NCBI GenBank assembly: GCA_947184155.2
Contig: CAMXCT020006567.1
Location: 1,025,001-1,089,000 of the forward strand
Source of the DNA: Cladocopium goreaui
Taxonomy: Eukaryota; Sar; Dinophyceae; Suessiales; Symbiodiniaceae
DNA: 64,000 nucleotides
Direction: 5' to 3'
Part shown: piece by piece, positions 32,891 through 46,003 of the stretch
Layout: each line of letters begins with the position of its first letter
Numbering within the stretch: the first letter of the stretch is position 1
The notes under the pieces: generated by a model
Seen by the model: the letters and a program-made list of their open reading frames with translations, nothing else
What the model was told of the DNA's origin: nothing
The model's database searches: none
Program-made: the position numbers and the translations under genes

Positions 32891-34132
32891 TCATCAGAAA
32901 TCATCAGACATGATCAGATATCATCAGACATCATCAGACATTATCAGATATCGTCGGACATCATCAGACATGGCCAGATATCATCAGATATCATCAGACA
33001 TGATCAGATATCATCAGACATCATCAGACATGATCAGATATCACCAGACATCATCAGACATGATCAGATATCATCGGACATCATCAGACATGATCAGATA
33101 TCACCAGACATCATCAGACATGATCAGATATCATCAGATATCATCAGACATGATCAGATATCATCGGACATCATCAGACATGATCAGATATCATCAGACA
33201 TCATCAGACATGATCAGATATCATCGGACATCATCAGACATGATCAGATATCATCGGACATCATCAGACATGATCAGATATCATCGGACATCATGAAACA
33301 TGATCAGATATCATCGGACATCATCAGACATGATCAGATATCATCAGACATCATCAAACATGATCAGATATCATCGGACATCATCAGACATGTTCAGATA
33401 TCATCGGACATCATCAGACATGATCAAATATCATCGGACATCATCAGACATGATCAGATATCATCAGACATGATCAAATATCATCGGACATCATCAGACA
33501 TGATCAGATATCACCAGACATCATCAGACATGACAGATATCATCGGACATCATCAGACATGATCAAATATCATCGGACATCATCAGGCATGATCAGATAT
33601 CACCAGACATCATCAGACATGATAGATATCGGACATCATCAGAACATGATCAGATATCATCGGACATCATCAGACATGATCAGATATCATCAGACATCAT
33701 CAGACATGATCGATATTATCGGACATCATCAGACATGATCAGATATCATCAGACATCATCAGACATGATCAGATATCATCAGATATCATCAGAACATGAT
33801 CAGATATCATCAGACATCATCAGACATGATCAGATATCATCAGACATCATCAGACATGATCAGATATCATCAGACATCATCAGACAGGATAGATATCATC
33901 AGACATCATCAGACATGATCAGATATCATCGGACATCATCAGAACATGATCAGATATCATCAGACATCATCAGACATGATCAGATATCATCAGACATCAT
34001 CAGACATGATCAGATATCATCGGACATCATCAGACATGATCAGATATCATCAGACATCATCAGACATGATCAAATATCATCGGACATCATCAGAACATGA
34101 TCAGATATCACCAGACATCATCAGAACATGTC
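32890..34132. repeat. 30 bp minisatellite (CATCAGACAT-GATCAGATAT-CATCGGACAT)
   Basis: About 41 units of three related decamers, CATCAGACAT, GATCAGATAT and CATCRGACAT, cover 1.24 kb. Variants (CACCAGACAT, GATCAAATAT, AGAACATGATC) are patchy, and single-base slips break the phase every few hundred bases. Because 30 is divisible by 3, long decapeptide-repeat frames appear on the + strand (HDQISSDIIR in one frame, MIRYHQTSSD in another). More than one frame is equally open, so they are read as by-products. Confidence 0.93.
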
Positions 34133-35940
34133 AGTTTGCTCGATATCTGCTGAACCATGTGGTCCATAGGGACATGAAACCCATCACAATGACTACGTCG
34201 CGCAACATCAAGGGGACCCCTTGATGACGCCATCGATTCGCCATGACGAAATTGGGTCATTTTCAGGACACTTAGCTGCCGTTTATTCTGAAAAAATGGT
34301 GGTTCATCTTAAGAGCATAATTAACTGGTCATATGTGTCCTTAATTGGCTCATCCTTATGCCGTAGTCGAGCCATCTCAAGTGCCAGGACCAGGCAGTGC
34401 TGTGTGATTTAGCTCGCTCCTTGATGTTGTGACTCGGCAGAGACTGAAGCTTGGGATCAAAAGCCTCTTGTAGCTTGGTGAAGAAACCACAGAAATAGAA
34501 GAAGTGAATAGAATTCATATAGCAATGTTGTGCAATGTTAATCTACCTGGTCCCTGGATGTAATCATTTGTAATCAGCGCAGCATATTTATATATTTTTA
34601 TGATATAAACATCTATAAAACATCCCCAGTCATGATAGCTTTATGGCCGCCATGGCTTTCCCACAGCCCTTTTCGTTGCCAGGAAGGACTTGGCTTCGGA
34701 TCTCAACTTAGACGCCACTGGGCGCACGAAAAACGCTGTGGCTTTCATGGGGATAGCCTCAAATCATGACTTAAATTTAGATGTAGATTGTAGATTTGTA
34801 ACTCTATGAATTACATCGACAATCCAGATTACAATCTACATTATCACTGCACATCATATATTTTTCGATGGCATTACAACTAGTTTACATGAGAAATAAG
34901 TAGGATGATGTTGGGGCTGGGAACCCCCAAAACCAAACCCGAAACATATCAATGGTTACTGGACTCGTACCCTGGTTGTCATGTCTTAGAATCCACTCCG
35001 TCAGGTGGTCACGGCGGTAGCCGATTGGTTGGTTAAAAACCCAAGAAACTGCTGCTGCTACTGGAGCTGAAGATGATTAGAATTCCATCATATTTTCCAT
35101 AGTTTTCTTTGTAGAATGATATATATATATATTATTATTATTATTATATCACTATCATTCTAAACTATTCATGTTCCTCTACTGGGATGTTTTTTTCTCC
35201 ATTTTGATGGCCCCTACTCGGCAAATAGTAAATCCGAGTATGGTGAGCTTCCTGGACACATGTTTGACCTTTGCGCGGATACAAGAGATCCTGGATCTTT
35301 AAATATCCAACCTCCAACACATCCCTGTGATTCTGACGATCAAAAATGAGACAATTGTGACAGTTTCCCAAGTGCCAAGTGATTTTTGAATCCCCAAATT
35401 TGTCACGAGTTTATATCGTGGGGAACCAACCACTCACCCCTTTAGACGAAGATCCCCCAAGATGGTACCGAGCACTGACAATCGCCAGGCGTGTTCCGCC
35501 TTTCTTCCCTTGCTGAAGGAGCGAAACGCGTTTGGTGATGGGAATGGCACTGATGGCACTGGGTACCCGTCATCAACTGAGGCATTGAGGAAACTGCATC
35601 CCCAAATTGGGGAAGCTGGATATCAACATTACCAAAATCTGAGGATTCCATCGTCTTCGACTTTGACCTATACCAACATATACGCATGCATTGGGGTGTT
35701 AAAACTCTTCTGGAACCATCCAGACATACCGGCTTCATTGTAGATTTCCAATCGGGCCCTGAGCAGTTGGAAATGGGATTACGAGCCACTCAAGAACTCT
35801 CCCTTGTGAGGAGTTGGACCACGACCCCTAGTTGGCCGTGTCCTTTTCTAGCTTTCTTGACCTTGTTCATGATTTCATGTAAACTTCCCGACTTGTCACA
35901 TGCTACGCTATTGGCCTTTACTTGTGCGTGTGCTCTGCAG
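34133..35940. other. spacer, no gene supported
   Basis: Overlapping frames of about 93-115 codons on both strands at 35442-35789 resemble no family I know. ATT/TTA microsatellite at about 35125-35155. A missing upstream part of the transposase-like exon at 35941 could lie here but was not found. Confidence 0.35.
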
Positions 35941-36392
35941 CTGGGAATCGCATGCCAAATCATGCCAAATCCTTAGGAATACCGCATGCAAAAGTGTGTC
36001 ATCAAACTAAAGAATGGCCACAGAAGATTCACAAAGGTAAAAGCCACGGCATTTCTAAAGTAGCCGGCTCACAGATTGCTGACCGTGGATGGCTGTCCCT
36101 GAAACAATTCATTCCACGCAGCTTTCCCAGACGTCTTGGCTGCAACCGACAAGTGATAGAACATCCCGAACTGAAGAAATTGGTTCAACAGTTCATGTGG
36201 CGAAAGCTGCTGGGGCCATGTAAACCAAGTGCATTCTTGGCACAGTCTCTAAGGTCATGGAAGAAAAACATGAAAGTGTCACGCAGATGGAAATTTCAAA
36301 ACCCAAATTTTGTCAACAGAAATATCAAAATCGATGCGGCGCAACAGCGCCACGAACATTTTCAAGAAGGCAGAATGCAGTTCGTGCCATAG
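35941..36392 (+). CDS. possible ISXO2-like transposase C-terminal exon
   Basis: This exon-like stretch follows a CTCTGCAG acceptor and ends at TAG 36390-36392. It encodes about 150 basic residues. The order VCHQTKEW, then KVAGSQIADRGWLSLKQFIP, then a basic helix LKKLVQQFMWRKLLG resembles the end of ISXO2-like DDE transposases, where H...K.AG.Q..D..W..LK surrounds the last catalytic positions. By recollection this pattern is common in dinoflagellate gene models. No upstream exon with the first catalytic Asp was found, so it is a fragment or incomplete gene. Confidence 0.4.
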
Positions 36393-37035
36393 CTGTCTGA
36401 GGGTCGTGCACCGAGTAGTTTGAAGCCCTATTGAATATAGTTATTCGATCTTATTAGGTGTTTCTCCAGTCACTGGGGTCCAAAATCATTGCCTTCCCCT
36501 TAAAAGTAACCAACCAACCAGTTTAGGCGGCCTTAGTGACCCTGTCCATGTCGCGACAGGAACTTTTAGTCACCAGCAAGTACGAGGATTTTGTTGTCAG
36601 TTTCCCCAGGGGTTGATCTGGTGATATCTGGTGGCCGTCGTCCAAAAGAATCTATACATTTATCTGGGTAAATTTGATCACGACCTCACTGTTCTCCCTC
36701 ACTGGAATCATGGTTAGTAAGGGAAATCATCCCCAAATGGCCTTATTTCATCTTATTTCAGGTTAGTGAATTATTATAATTTACCCAGATTTATTGGACA
36801 TGTTCGAAGTAAATGGAGGTCTTCAACATTTTTTCAATGGGAAAATCCTTTTTCAATCTTTTTCACTACAGCTGGGGGATTTTCATGGAGATTTTCCAGC
36901 CATGGTTCACTGAGTACCGGAAGATATAAATCTATTGATCTGATGGCGGTGACAAAATCCTCAAAATCCATTGGAGGTTGCCGAAGAACCAGCGTGGAAG
37001 TCATGGCGGAAGAAGTGGCTGCAAGTGAATGCAAG
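36393..37035. other. spacer, no gene supported
   Basis: A + strand frame at 36766-37053 ends beside a family 1 element and reads VEVMAEEVAASECK at its end. It could be an exon tail but has no other support. Confidence 0.3.
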
Positions 37036-37139
37036 CACCCTCTGGTAAACTAACATAACTATGGAAAATCACCATTTTCAATGGGAAAATCCACTGTAAA
37101 TGGCCATTTTCAATAGCTATGTTAGATTGCCAGAGGGTA
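37036..37139. mobile_element. MITE-like element, family 1
   Basis: It runs from CACCCTCTGGTAAACTAACA to GCCAGAGGGTA with complementary arms. The left flank has C in place of the usual T of the TA. TGCAAG occurs near both ends. Confidence 0.8.
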
Positions 37140-38574
37140 GCTGCAAGTCAAAATTTAAGGGCGAAGAATCGTTGCATTTTGTTCTTGCGTATTACTTCGT
37201 ATGAGTTCGTCCAACCTTTGGGTCATGAATCTCTGAATTTCGCAACATCTCCCTGTCATGGCGTTTTTATAGCCAATACATGCCAATACTGCATGAACAT
37301 ATTTCTATTTAAGAGATGCCGACCAAAAATAAACTATGTTCAAAGAAACTATGTTAGTCTCAAAGAAACTCATATTTCATATCATATTTCATTCATATTG
37401 CCCCTTTCTTAGCCGAGAAACCTCGGTTTTTGAGGCAACAGCTCTGGAGTTCACTGAGCTGCTGCTCATGGACTTCGGAGGCCTCATCTCTGAGTTCGGG
37501 GGCCCATCGGATGCCCTGGGATGGCCATGGGATGCCATGGGATGGGTGTAGTTTTAATGGCTCTGAAAAAAAAAGCTGGATAAATGAGAGTGACCGGCAA
37601 CCAACGACCTCAACATACATGATGATTAGTAAGGGAAATCATCACAAAAAATGTCAATTTCCAAATTAGGAATCAGTTGACCATTTGCCCAGGTGAAACA
37701 TCTTGGAAATTTGGGGATGGGTTGGTTCTTTGTTTTCCGGCGGGAATGCACATCCATGAATCACCGGCTAGTTTGATGTGAAAACCACCAGGATTTCCAG
37801 ACCATAGCCATTTGCAATTGTTGTACGTTGGACTTCTTGTGGAAGTTCTTACCTACCTAGCCTTGGCGGTACAGCCAGGAAACTCAGAATGATGCTCATT
37901 TATGGGACATAGGGTGGAGAAAAATTCCAGTTGGCAACGAGATATTCAGATATATTCAGATATATTCAGATATATTCAGATATATTCAGATATATTCAAG
38001 AGTTTACCATTTGGATCGGAAAGGAATCAGGATTGAGACCAGATGAGTTCCTTTTAACATTGCCGGGACTTCGAAGAAAACATATTGGGGGTCATTGATT
38101 GGTTGGTGTTTGGGATTCTCAAGCCTCTGTCCCCAACTGGTCCTTGGCTGTCCCGTTCTTGGCATTTATTGACAGCCCTTGATTGATCACTATGTTTGTG
38201 GAAGTCTAATGTTGTGCTGCAAAGTTGAAGATTACATGCTGTTTCTGCTGGTTCAATACACACAACATATTTGTCATTCTTCAAATTCGTAGCTTAGGGA
38301 CGTTTAGGGTGTTTTGCTTGTGTGTAGACACGAACTACTACAAGCCAATCTTCGTAAAATTCCTACTCTTGCTGGGGCCTATCTTCATAGATTTCACAGG
38401 GATTCCACACCCCCTGACACGGTGACACGGTGACCCCTCCAAGAAGGGCTTGTTACTAACCACCAACAATAAACCATCCCCCAGTCATCATGTTTATAGG
38501 TGGTATGTTTACCATTCCCAAACGGGTGATTTATGGCATTGTTTTAACATGTTTTAACCACATTCTGGTTGGTG
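37140..38574. other. spacer, no gene supported
   Basis: It contains five copies of a 10 bp repeat (ATATTCAGAT, about 37945-37997) and a GGGATGGCCATGGGATGCC near-duplication at about 37516-37545. No recognisable protein. Confidence 0.4.
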
Positions 38575-38665
38575 GTTTGGAACATGTTTTTATTTTTCCA
38601 TTCAGTTGGGAACAATAATCCCAACTGACTTTCATATTTTACAGAGGGTTGAAACCACCAACCAG
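38575..38665. mobile_element. MITE-like element, family 2
   Basis: CTGGTTGGTGGTTTGGAACA at the left is answered by GGGTTGAAACCACCAACCAG at the right. Inside lies a second inverted repeat, CAGTTGGGA with TCCCAACTG. CATT on both sides is a possible target duplication. Confidence 0.75.
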
Positions 38666-39279
38666 CATTAACCAGGCTACTGTTTTAAGGCTTGCTATCT
38701 ATTGTTGGGTTCACCGCATTTTCGGGGGCGCCCAGGACGCGTGAGATCTGCTCCAAGATCCCTGAGCCCGGGGCTCCTGGTGCTGGTGTCACCACCACCA
38801 AATGGTGATATTCGCCAGCAAAAATGGGGTATAGGGGGTATCAACAACAAAACGTAGAACAAAAATGAACCAAGAAATCTCTCAGATTTTTTGGTTTGGC
38901 AAATTCATCCTACCTGGAATGATGGTCCTGTTTGGTGAAGATTTGGCCATACTATTGCAGGCGGATCCTCACAATCAGGTTTGTTATATCCCTTTCCGTG
39001 GGCAACACTGTTGATTGATGATTGTGGCACATTGTGGCTATTCAGCAGCAACATTGGTAACATTGCCTAACTAATATATATATAATATTAACAAACAGAA
39101 TAAATAATAAATAATAAAGCATAATAATAGTAATAATAATAATGGTGACAATAATAAATAAATAAACAAATACATACATAAATAAATGAATAAACACATA
39201 TATATATATATATACATATATTATCCCGGCAAGAGACCCCAAACAGTGTGGGGGGGGAGTAAAAGGAGAACGTATTATC
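38666..39279. other. spacer, AT-rich toward the right
   Basis: Non-repetitive until about 39060, then ATAATAAATAAT and TATATA runs. No gene is supported. Confidence 0.4.
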
Positions 39280-39547
39280 ATGTCGATGATGATGTTACTG
39301 TCGATGATGATGTTGAAGATGATGGTGATGTCGATGATGATGATGATGATGATCATGATGATGATGATCATGATGACGATGATGAGGATGATGATGATAA
39401 TGATGGTGGTGATGATGATGATAATGATTGTGATGGTGATGTTGTTGTTGTTGATGATGATGATGATGAAGAGGAGGATGAGGATGAGGATGAGGATGAT
39501 GATGATGATGATGTTGTTGATGATGATGGTGATGGTGATGTTGTTGT

Positions 39548-39580
<33 letters not shown>

Positions 39581-39695
39581 GACGATGAGACGATGAGACG
39601 ATGGGACGATGAGACGATGAGACGATGAGACGATGAGATGATGAGACGATGAGACGATGAGACGATGAGACGATGAGACGATGAGACGATGATGA
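39280..39695. repeat. (GAT)n tract followed by 8 bp GACGATGA repeats
   Basis: GAT/GAA/GGT triplets run from 39280 to about 39583 and switch to about thirteen copies of the 8 bp unit GACGATGA. The triplet part gives poly-Asp, poly-Met and antisense His/Ile-rich frames, all of which are composition artefacts. Confidence 0.9.
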
Positions 39696-39789
39696 GAATA
39701 TTATGATGTGGATGTTGAGGAGGAGGAGGAAGATGATGATTATGTTGAGGAGGATAATGTTGAGGAGGAAGACCGATCCCAAAACCGGG

Positions 39790-39985
39790 AAGCACACCTT
39801 GTGCGAGCCTGCGCAGTCGAAAAGCACATGGACATGTCACAAGAGGCATCGTGCGCGGAAATTTAGGGGAAAATGCCGTACGCGTATCCCGCGGCAAGCA
39901 TTTTGTGCGAGCCTGCGCAGTCGATATGGACATGTCACAAGAGGCATTTTGCGCGGAAATTTACAGGGAAAATGCCGTACGCTTC
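39790..39985. repeat. 103 bp tandem duplication
   Basis: TTGTGCGAGCCTGCGCAGTC at about 39798 recurs at 39901, followed in both copies by GGACATGTCACAAGAGGCAT and ATGCCGTACGC. Two copies only, with no clear coding frame. Confidence 0.8.
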
Positions 39986-42076
39986 CGATACCAACTCGAT
40001 TGAACACCGGGCCTTAACTGTTGCCGCAAGAACTCCTCAATGTGGCCACACTGTTTGGGGAATAATAAAAATAAAAAAATAGCAATATTATACATATGAA
40101 TATATATAATAATATAAAAAATAATAGTAGTAGTATTATAACAATAACAAAAACAATAAATAAATAAATAAATAAATAAATATATAAATATATATATAAT
40201 TATATATATATAGTAATCAAAGAAAAGAAATAGCAAATATTCATCAATAACAACATTTTTTAAAATAATAACAATAGTGATAATAATATATTTAATAATT
40301 TATATAGCAAGAGTTTTAAAATAGAATAATTATAATATAGATTTTTTAATTTTACAGAATATATTTATCATATACTGTGTTTATCATATACTATATTTTT
40401 CATATACTATATGTATCATATACTATGATTATATTATACTATATATATATATCACAATAATAATAATGATAATAATAATAATGATAATAGTAATAATATA
40501 TATATATATTCTGAAATATCGGTTAGGGTTGGAAGACTCCCATAGCAAAGCTTCCACTGTCTCCCAACGCTCGGGGACTCATGACTTGCTTCATGTGGCA
40601 TTGGTATGGGAAATCGTGCTAGATACACCAGCACTTGTTGGTGAAGTTCCGACTAGATTTTTGCATCAATGATCTGTACAATCCATGTAAAAAAGTAACC
40701 ATACATAAACATATCATGGATCATCATGGATCCATAAACATACCGTTGGGATCGGATGGGTGGTGGTTGGTTTCGTATGGTCAGGCGGCAGTTGGACCCT
40801 GCTCGAGAGCAGCGCTTTAGCAAGTGCAACACGTGACTGGTCGGCAGGGCGCATGGTCACATTGGTTACCCACGGTTCCTGGTTGCCCTTGGAGAACCAG
40901 GAAGTCAATTTTCCACTCTCTCTCTCTCTGTATATATATATGTATTAGTATATTATAAAATATTATAAATATGTGTGTATATACACATTATATTTATATA
41001 TGTATATATATATATGTATATATATATATACTCATAAAAAAAAATGGAACAAACGTAGTACCGTACACCATAGAACCCATTGAACCGAGTACTTTTCACT
41101 CAGATTTCTGGAAGTTTTTTTCCACTGTATTTTTGGATGCTCTCCATTTGCGTGGCTCTTCATAGTTTTGCAGCCTCATGAAACGAGAAGAACACCAAGT
41201 TCCTCAGGTGCTTCAACAACTTCAAGGAGATACATCAGCTAATCTTAGCAGGCGGACGGTGGCAGAGATTGGTACCTGGTGGCAGCTTTTCGCCACAGAA
41301 ATGCACAAGGTTCTTGGAACCAAAGTGTCTATACTAGGGATTATTGGGCTACATTCCATATCATTACACCACATTCACATTAGCCTAAAATCCACTGGTT
41401 TTCAGTTTTTCATAACCTTATGTAATTTTCCAGAATCTTCCCCTTTTAGAGTTTAGATGGCTATTTCGGTGTATACCGCATTTTGAGACACACCCATCTT
41501 GGTTGTTTCAAATCGCCATGTGATTCCCAGGACGAAAAGATTCCTGACCGACCAAGTGGAGCTAATGAATACGTGAATCACTACTTGAATGTGCATCTCA
41601 GTTAGTAAGTGGTTTGTAATCCGTATTTCACTGGGGATATTCCATGTATATCTAGGGTATAATATGAGTACTACCAACTTACTCAATTGGGATGCACCCC
41701 CCAGTAGGGTGGTATGAAGGAAAGGGGCCCGTCCCCAAGATCATGTTACTGTAATTTCAAGAATGTGAATGATCTTGGTTGGTTTCAATTTTTTTAAATC
41801 AACTTTTGAAGCATATTTCGGATGATGATCCCCATTGAGCATTTTTTAAAGGGGGTTGACACCACAAACCAGTTTTGATCTGATTTAGGCATTTTTGGTA
41901 TTCCCCATTGGTCCTAAAAATAGTCAGGTCAGGGGCAAACTTACCGGAACTGCGGCAAGTTGACGAGCAGCCTCAAGGCACCGCGTCCGTTTATTTCAGG
42001 GGGTCTGTGAGTCTGGATCCATTTCTTCAAGGGTTCTAAGATCTTATATAGATGATATTACCGAATATTACAATAT
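39986..42076. other. spacer, AT-rich 40.06-40.5 kb, half element at 41.85 kb
   Basis: AT-rich microsatellite fills 40060-40510, with more at 40930-41030. A right half of family 2 (GGGGTTGACACCACAAACCAG minus its first base) lies at about 41856-41875. No gene is supported. Confidence 0.45.
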
Positions 42077-42189
42077 TACCCGGTAATCACACGTGGCAAT
42101 GGACAATTTTGTATAAATGGAGGTTTCTAGCTGGGAAAATCATATTATAAATGGTCAAATCCATTGCCGCGTGTGATTACTGGAGGGTA
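42077..42189. mobile_element. inverted-repeat element related to family 1
   Basis: TACCCGGTAATCACACGTGG at the left pairs with CCGCGTGTGATTACTGGAGG at the right. The outer ends resemble family 1 but the inner arm (AATCACACG...GGCAATGGA) is distinct. It also contains CTAGCTGGGAAAATC, shared with the copies at 53745 and 62614. Confidence 0.7.
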
Positions 42190-42487
42190 GATGATTTTTT
42201 TTCGGATTCCAATGGGATTCCAATATACTCTAATATATGTGAGCCGCTACAAACAGTTCATCATCATTCCTCACCCCTTGGTGGAATGTATTGGTTCCAT
42301 TCAGGAATTGGGGTCCCACTCGTGGGGGATATTTCATATTATATAATAGGGGCATGGGATTAAAGTCTCGTATCAGGAATTGAGCCATGAAACTAGCAGA
42401 GTGGAGTTTTTCAGCGTCGTATTCAGAGCCATGTTGAATTTTGGATGATTTTGGATGTGCTTGCCTCAACATTATTGTGATGCATGA

Positions 42488-42592
42488 TACCCTCTGGTAA
42501 ATTAACATAGACCCTGAAAATAGCCTAGTTTTAATGGAAACTAATCTTCCAACCCCTATCTGCCAGGGTCTATGTTAATTTACCAGAGGGTA
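42488..42592. mobile_element. MITE-like element, family 1, divergent interior
   Basis: It runs from TA-CCCTCTGGTAAATTAACA to TTAATTTACCAGAGGG-TA, but with an interior hairpin TAGACCCTG...CAGGGTCTA unlike the other copies. Confidence 0.85.
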
Positions 42593-43700
42593 GATGCCCC
42601 AGTGGGTTTTCACCCAGAATTGACCGGAAAGGGGAAATCCTTTTGCTGGTTCTGGACAGATGTGGGACATAGCTGGGTGATGGCAGTGTCCAAGAAATCC
42701 GGTTTCTGCACTTCAGTTGTTGTGTCCTCCCTCATGTTCATTGTTTCCATATGTTTCCATCCTTGTTCTGGGCGGAATGACAATCCCAACATGACTGGGC
42801 TTCGAGCTCCCTGGGGTTGCTATGGCCAAACTCAAGTGGCAGAGATACCCAGCGGGCAGGCCTTTCTTCAGCGCAGTGAGCGACTTGCGGCTTGAGGCTT
42901 GGGACCTTGCACGGCCATGTCTCGGGTGGAATCAGGTCACATGAGGCTCGGAAACTTCAAGATACCATCCATCGGAGATGAACACTTATTAACATCATTA
43001 TTATATATTATTATCATTATCAACTTCCCCATTAAAAAAAATGCTCCCAGAAACAAGGAATTCTTGCAGGTGTTCAATACTAGGAGAGAGGCTTTGCTGT
43101 AGTTCCTCTTGTGATGGGATGATGATCAGCGGTTGGCCAATCGAAAAAGCGGTGGCTGAAGGTACAACCGTCAACCAGTGAAAACTGAGTACAGTAATTA
43201 TGTCACCATCATTTTATCATACTATCTGGGACCCCCAGCTAGACTCAGACGTTTTCATTCATGATTCAACATATTATAGATGGTGATCATTATAAGTCTG
43301 TCTAAAGATAGGGAGCTCATCAATTTTCGCCATCAAACATTGTTTTTTGGGGAATGTACCCCATGTCTCGATCGATCCATTTATATAGCAGTTATATACA
43401 GTTTGCTGAAACATTGTCGAGATATGTTGAGATATAGGCCTTTGGCGCAGTGTTTATGTTTGGCCAATGGCATCGATGGATGCAACATCATTTACCATGC
43501 AAGGAGAGAAAGATAGACCACCAACTGGGTGTTTCTGGCTTTATACAGGGTACGGACATTTGGATATGTATACGACCAAGAAAAAACGATCTTAATCCGA
43601 AAGTCATGAACACAACCATGACAATCATTTGGGGGGTGCCTTATTTTTGGACAAACCAATTCTTGGCCAGTGAGAATTTCAAGATGCAAAGAACTACTAT
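42593..43700. other. spacer, no gene supported
   Basis: Short unrelated frames only. ATT/TTA steps at about 42995-43020. I see no domain, exon pair or larger repeat. Confidence 0.4.
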
Positions 43701-43804
43701 TACCCTCTGGTAAACTAACATAACTATGGAAAATCGCCATTTTTAATGGGAAAATCCACTATAAATGGCCATTTTCAATAGCTATGTTAAATTACCAGAG
43801 GGTA
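43701..43804. mobile_element. MITE-like element, family 1
   Basis: It runs from TACCCTCTGGTAAACTAACA to AAATTACCAGAGGGTA and is very similar to the copies at 630 and 37036, so it belongs to the main subtype. Confidence 0.85.
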
Positions 43805-45959
43805 TCATGAAAAGTACTCCGCAAAGCTACATGAAGTGCATGTGTTTTAAGCGGAGCCTTTGGAGCAAAAAACATCGATAACTTTGGTCGTGGCCAAAAA
43901 AAACACAGGGGCATAGCTTAAGATGTTCAAAGCTGTGGCGACAGTCGCTTTCAGCAAGTGGGATTACCGATGGAGCATGTGCCACAGCACATCCTGACCA
44001 GTCAGGGTTGACACATCGAGCTCATAAGTGTCAACCTGGGAACCAGTTGGTGAATTGGTAAACCACCCCAGAACTTAACATTTCAGGATGGTCACCAGGG
44101 GAGATTCTCCATCGAGGCGGCGTGCTGGAAAGGACGCGTCGGAGCAAAAGATCTCCACGCGGTGATTCAGTGGCTGCCAAATGCAGACACAAAAAGTTGG
44201 GTGATCTATGGTGATCTGTGATACCGGCCGTAGGTCCATTGTGGAAGGAGCCAAGGAACCAGTCATGACGGTAGGTATCCTTACATAATATTCCGTAGAT
44301 GTGATGAAGACACTACTAAACAACACTAAACGCGCATAAATACAATGGTTTGTTGGTCTTCAGAAAGCTCCCGTAAATAGTGAAACTAGATACAACACAA
44401 GTTTGTTGGATTTCTTACTGCAGATCCGGAAGCGACCTCCACGGTCATCCCATGTCATCCCAAAAATCGGGGTCCGATGTTTGCGATCGCAACGGCTCAG
44501 CAGGGTGAAGGAAATGCTTCATGGATGCTCCACATCTCCAATGAATCTGCTCAGAGGCTAAGCAGATCTAAGCAGTATGAAGCACTTAAATCAGTTGCTG
44601 ATAGGCTTAGCTCCCAAGTTTCAGGGATATCCTAGTCCAAATTTCAGACACAAGTATATATCCGTGATCCTTGTAAGATCGTCTACAGGCAAAAGTTTTC
44701 CCAAAAACAACCTGCCAACGCTTCGAACAATGGCATGGATTTGCATCAAAACTGTTCGAAGATCTAGGAGTGGTCTCGCATCGCTCCTGAGAAATCAAAA
44801 CGCTCAAAGAGTTGGCCTTAATGGGATTGAAAAAATGATGGTATTCACCAGCAACAAATGGGGTGTAACACCAACAATAAGGGAATCTTCATAGAATATG
44901 GAATATATTACTATATATACTAATGCGATGAACATCAACCCATAGGCCCCCCATCGAAGGCTGGGCCCAGCTGATTTGTTTTCGCCACCAGACTTCGTAG
45001 CAGTTCTGTGGCCGCTGGCCTTTGGCCTTCACGCCATGGCGATGTGTCGGACCCTCGAGCGATTCAATTTTTTGAGCCACCTGAGGATCCCTCAGGACTG
45101 TCGATCGATGTGTCGATGTGTCCAAAAGAGTGGACCGATGTGGATCGCAAAGTTGGATGTGGTTCCGGTTCTTTTTAGGGGTCGGAATTTGTTGGTTCAG
45201 TTCCGTTCAAGTTGTTGATTGAAACCTACCCAGCTTGGGGCATGTTCATTTATTTTTGCAGATGCATAGGTCAAACTATGGGCTCCTACACCCCAGTGAG
45301 GCAGGAGATGCCAGGGACTTGCCAAGCCGACCTGGCGCCATAGGGCTGATGATGATCTGGATCTGGTGGCTTAACCCCATGGCATGGCGCCAGGCAGTAC
45401 ACTGGGCCGCCTGCGATGGTCGGTAGGTGCGGGGCGGAAACCATGGGAATTTGGGAGGTTTTTTAATAAGTTTGAGCCATACTCCATCAGATATAATAAG
45501 TTTGAGCCATACTCCCAAATCTCCAGACTGGAAAATTGATTTAATCCTCTAGAAATGGATGCACATCGAGGATTTTCGATCCTCAAAATGGATCACGGTG
45601 AGCTCTGAGAACTACACAGTAAGTGCACGATTTTCGTTTCAGTGAATCATTGTGCTGCACAGACCCAGGGACGTCTTGTTTCTGCTTTGGCTATCTTTTT
45701 AATCCTAAGTGCAGCTGTTGGTCGTGAAGTTAGCACGACTATACTCTATGAAGTTCAACCAGCTTGGAAGAAAAAAACCACGCGTTTCATGGGAAGCCCC
45801 CATAGATTTCGTCACAAAATTCCCTTCGACCATAACCCATTCAACTGAACATAGTAACATTAGCCATCAACTCCTTCACCTCTTGATCGTCCTCATCTCA
45901 TTGGAGTCAGACGTCATTTTTCTGTCTTCTGGTCCTCCTCATTACAAGTATCAAAATAG

Positions 45960-46003
<44 letters not shown>

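Noticed and set aside
32831..33562. 243-codon frame of HDQISSDIIR repeats as a repetitive protein
   Set aside because: The frame is open only because the 30 bp repeat has no stop in it, another frame is equally open, and frequent slips break it.
34133..34226. VVHRDMKP reading, like the HRD loop of a protein kinase
   Set aside because: Only this short match exists. It follows the minisatellite frame, and no other kinase motif occurs nearby, so chance is more likely.
39042..39933. Long Ile/His-rich antisense frames and poly-Asp sense frame
   Set aside because: They are translations of (GAT)n and GACGATGA repeats in several frames, without any non-repetitive protein part.
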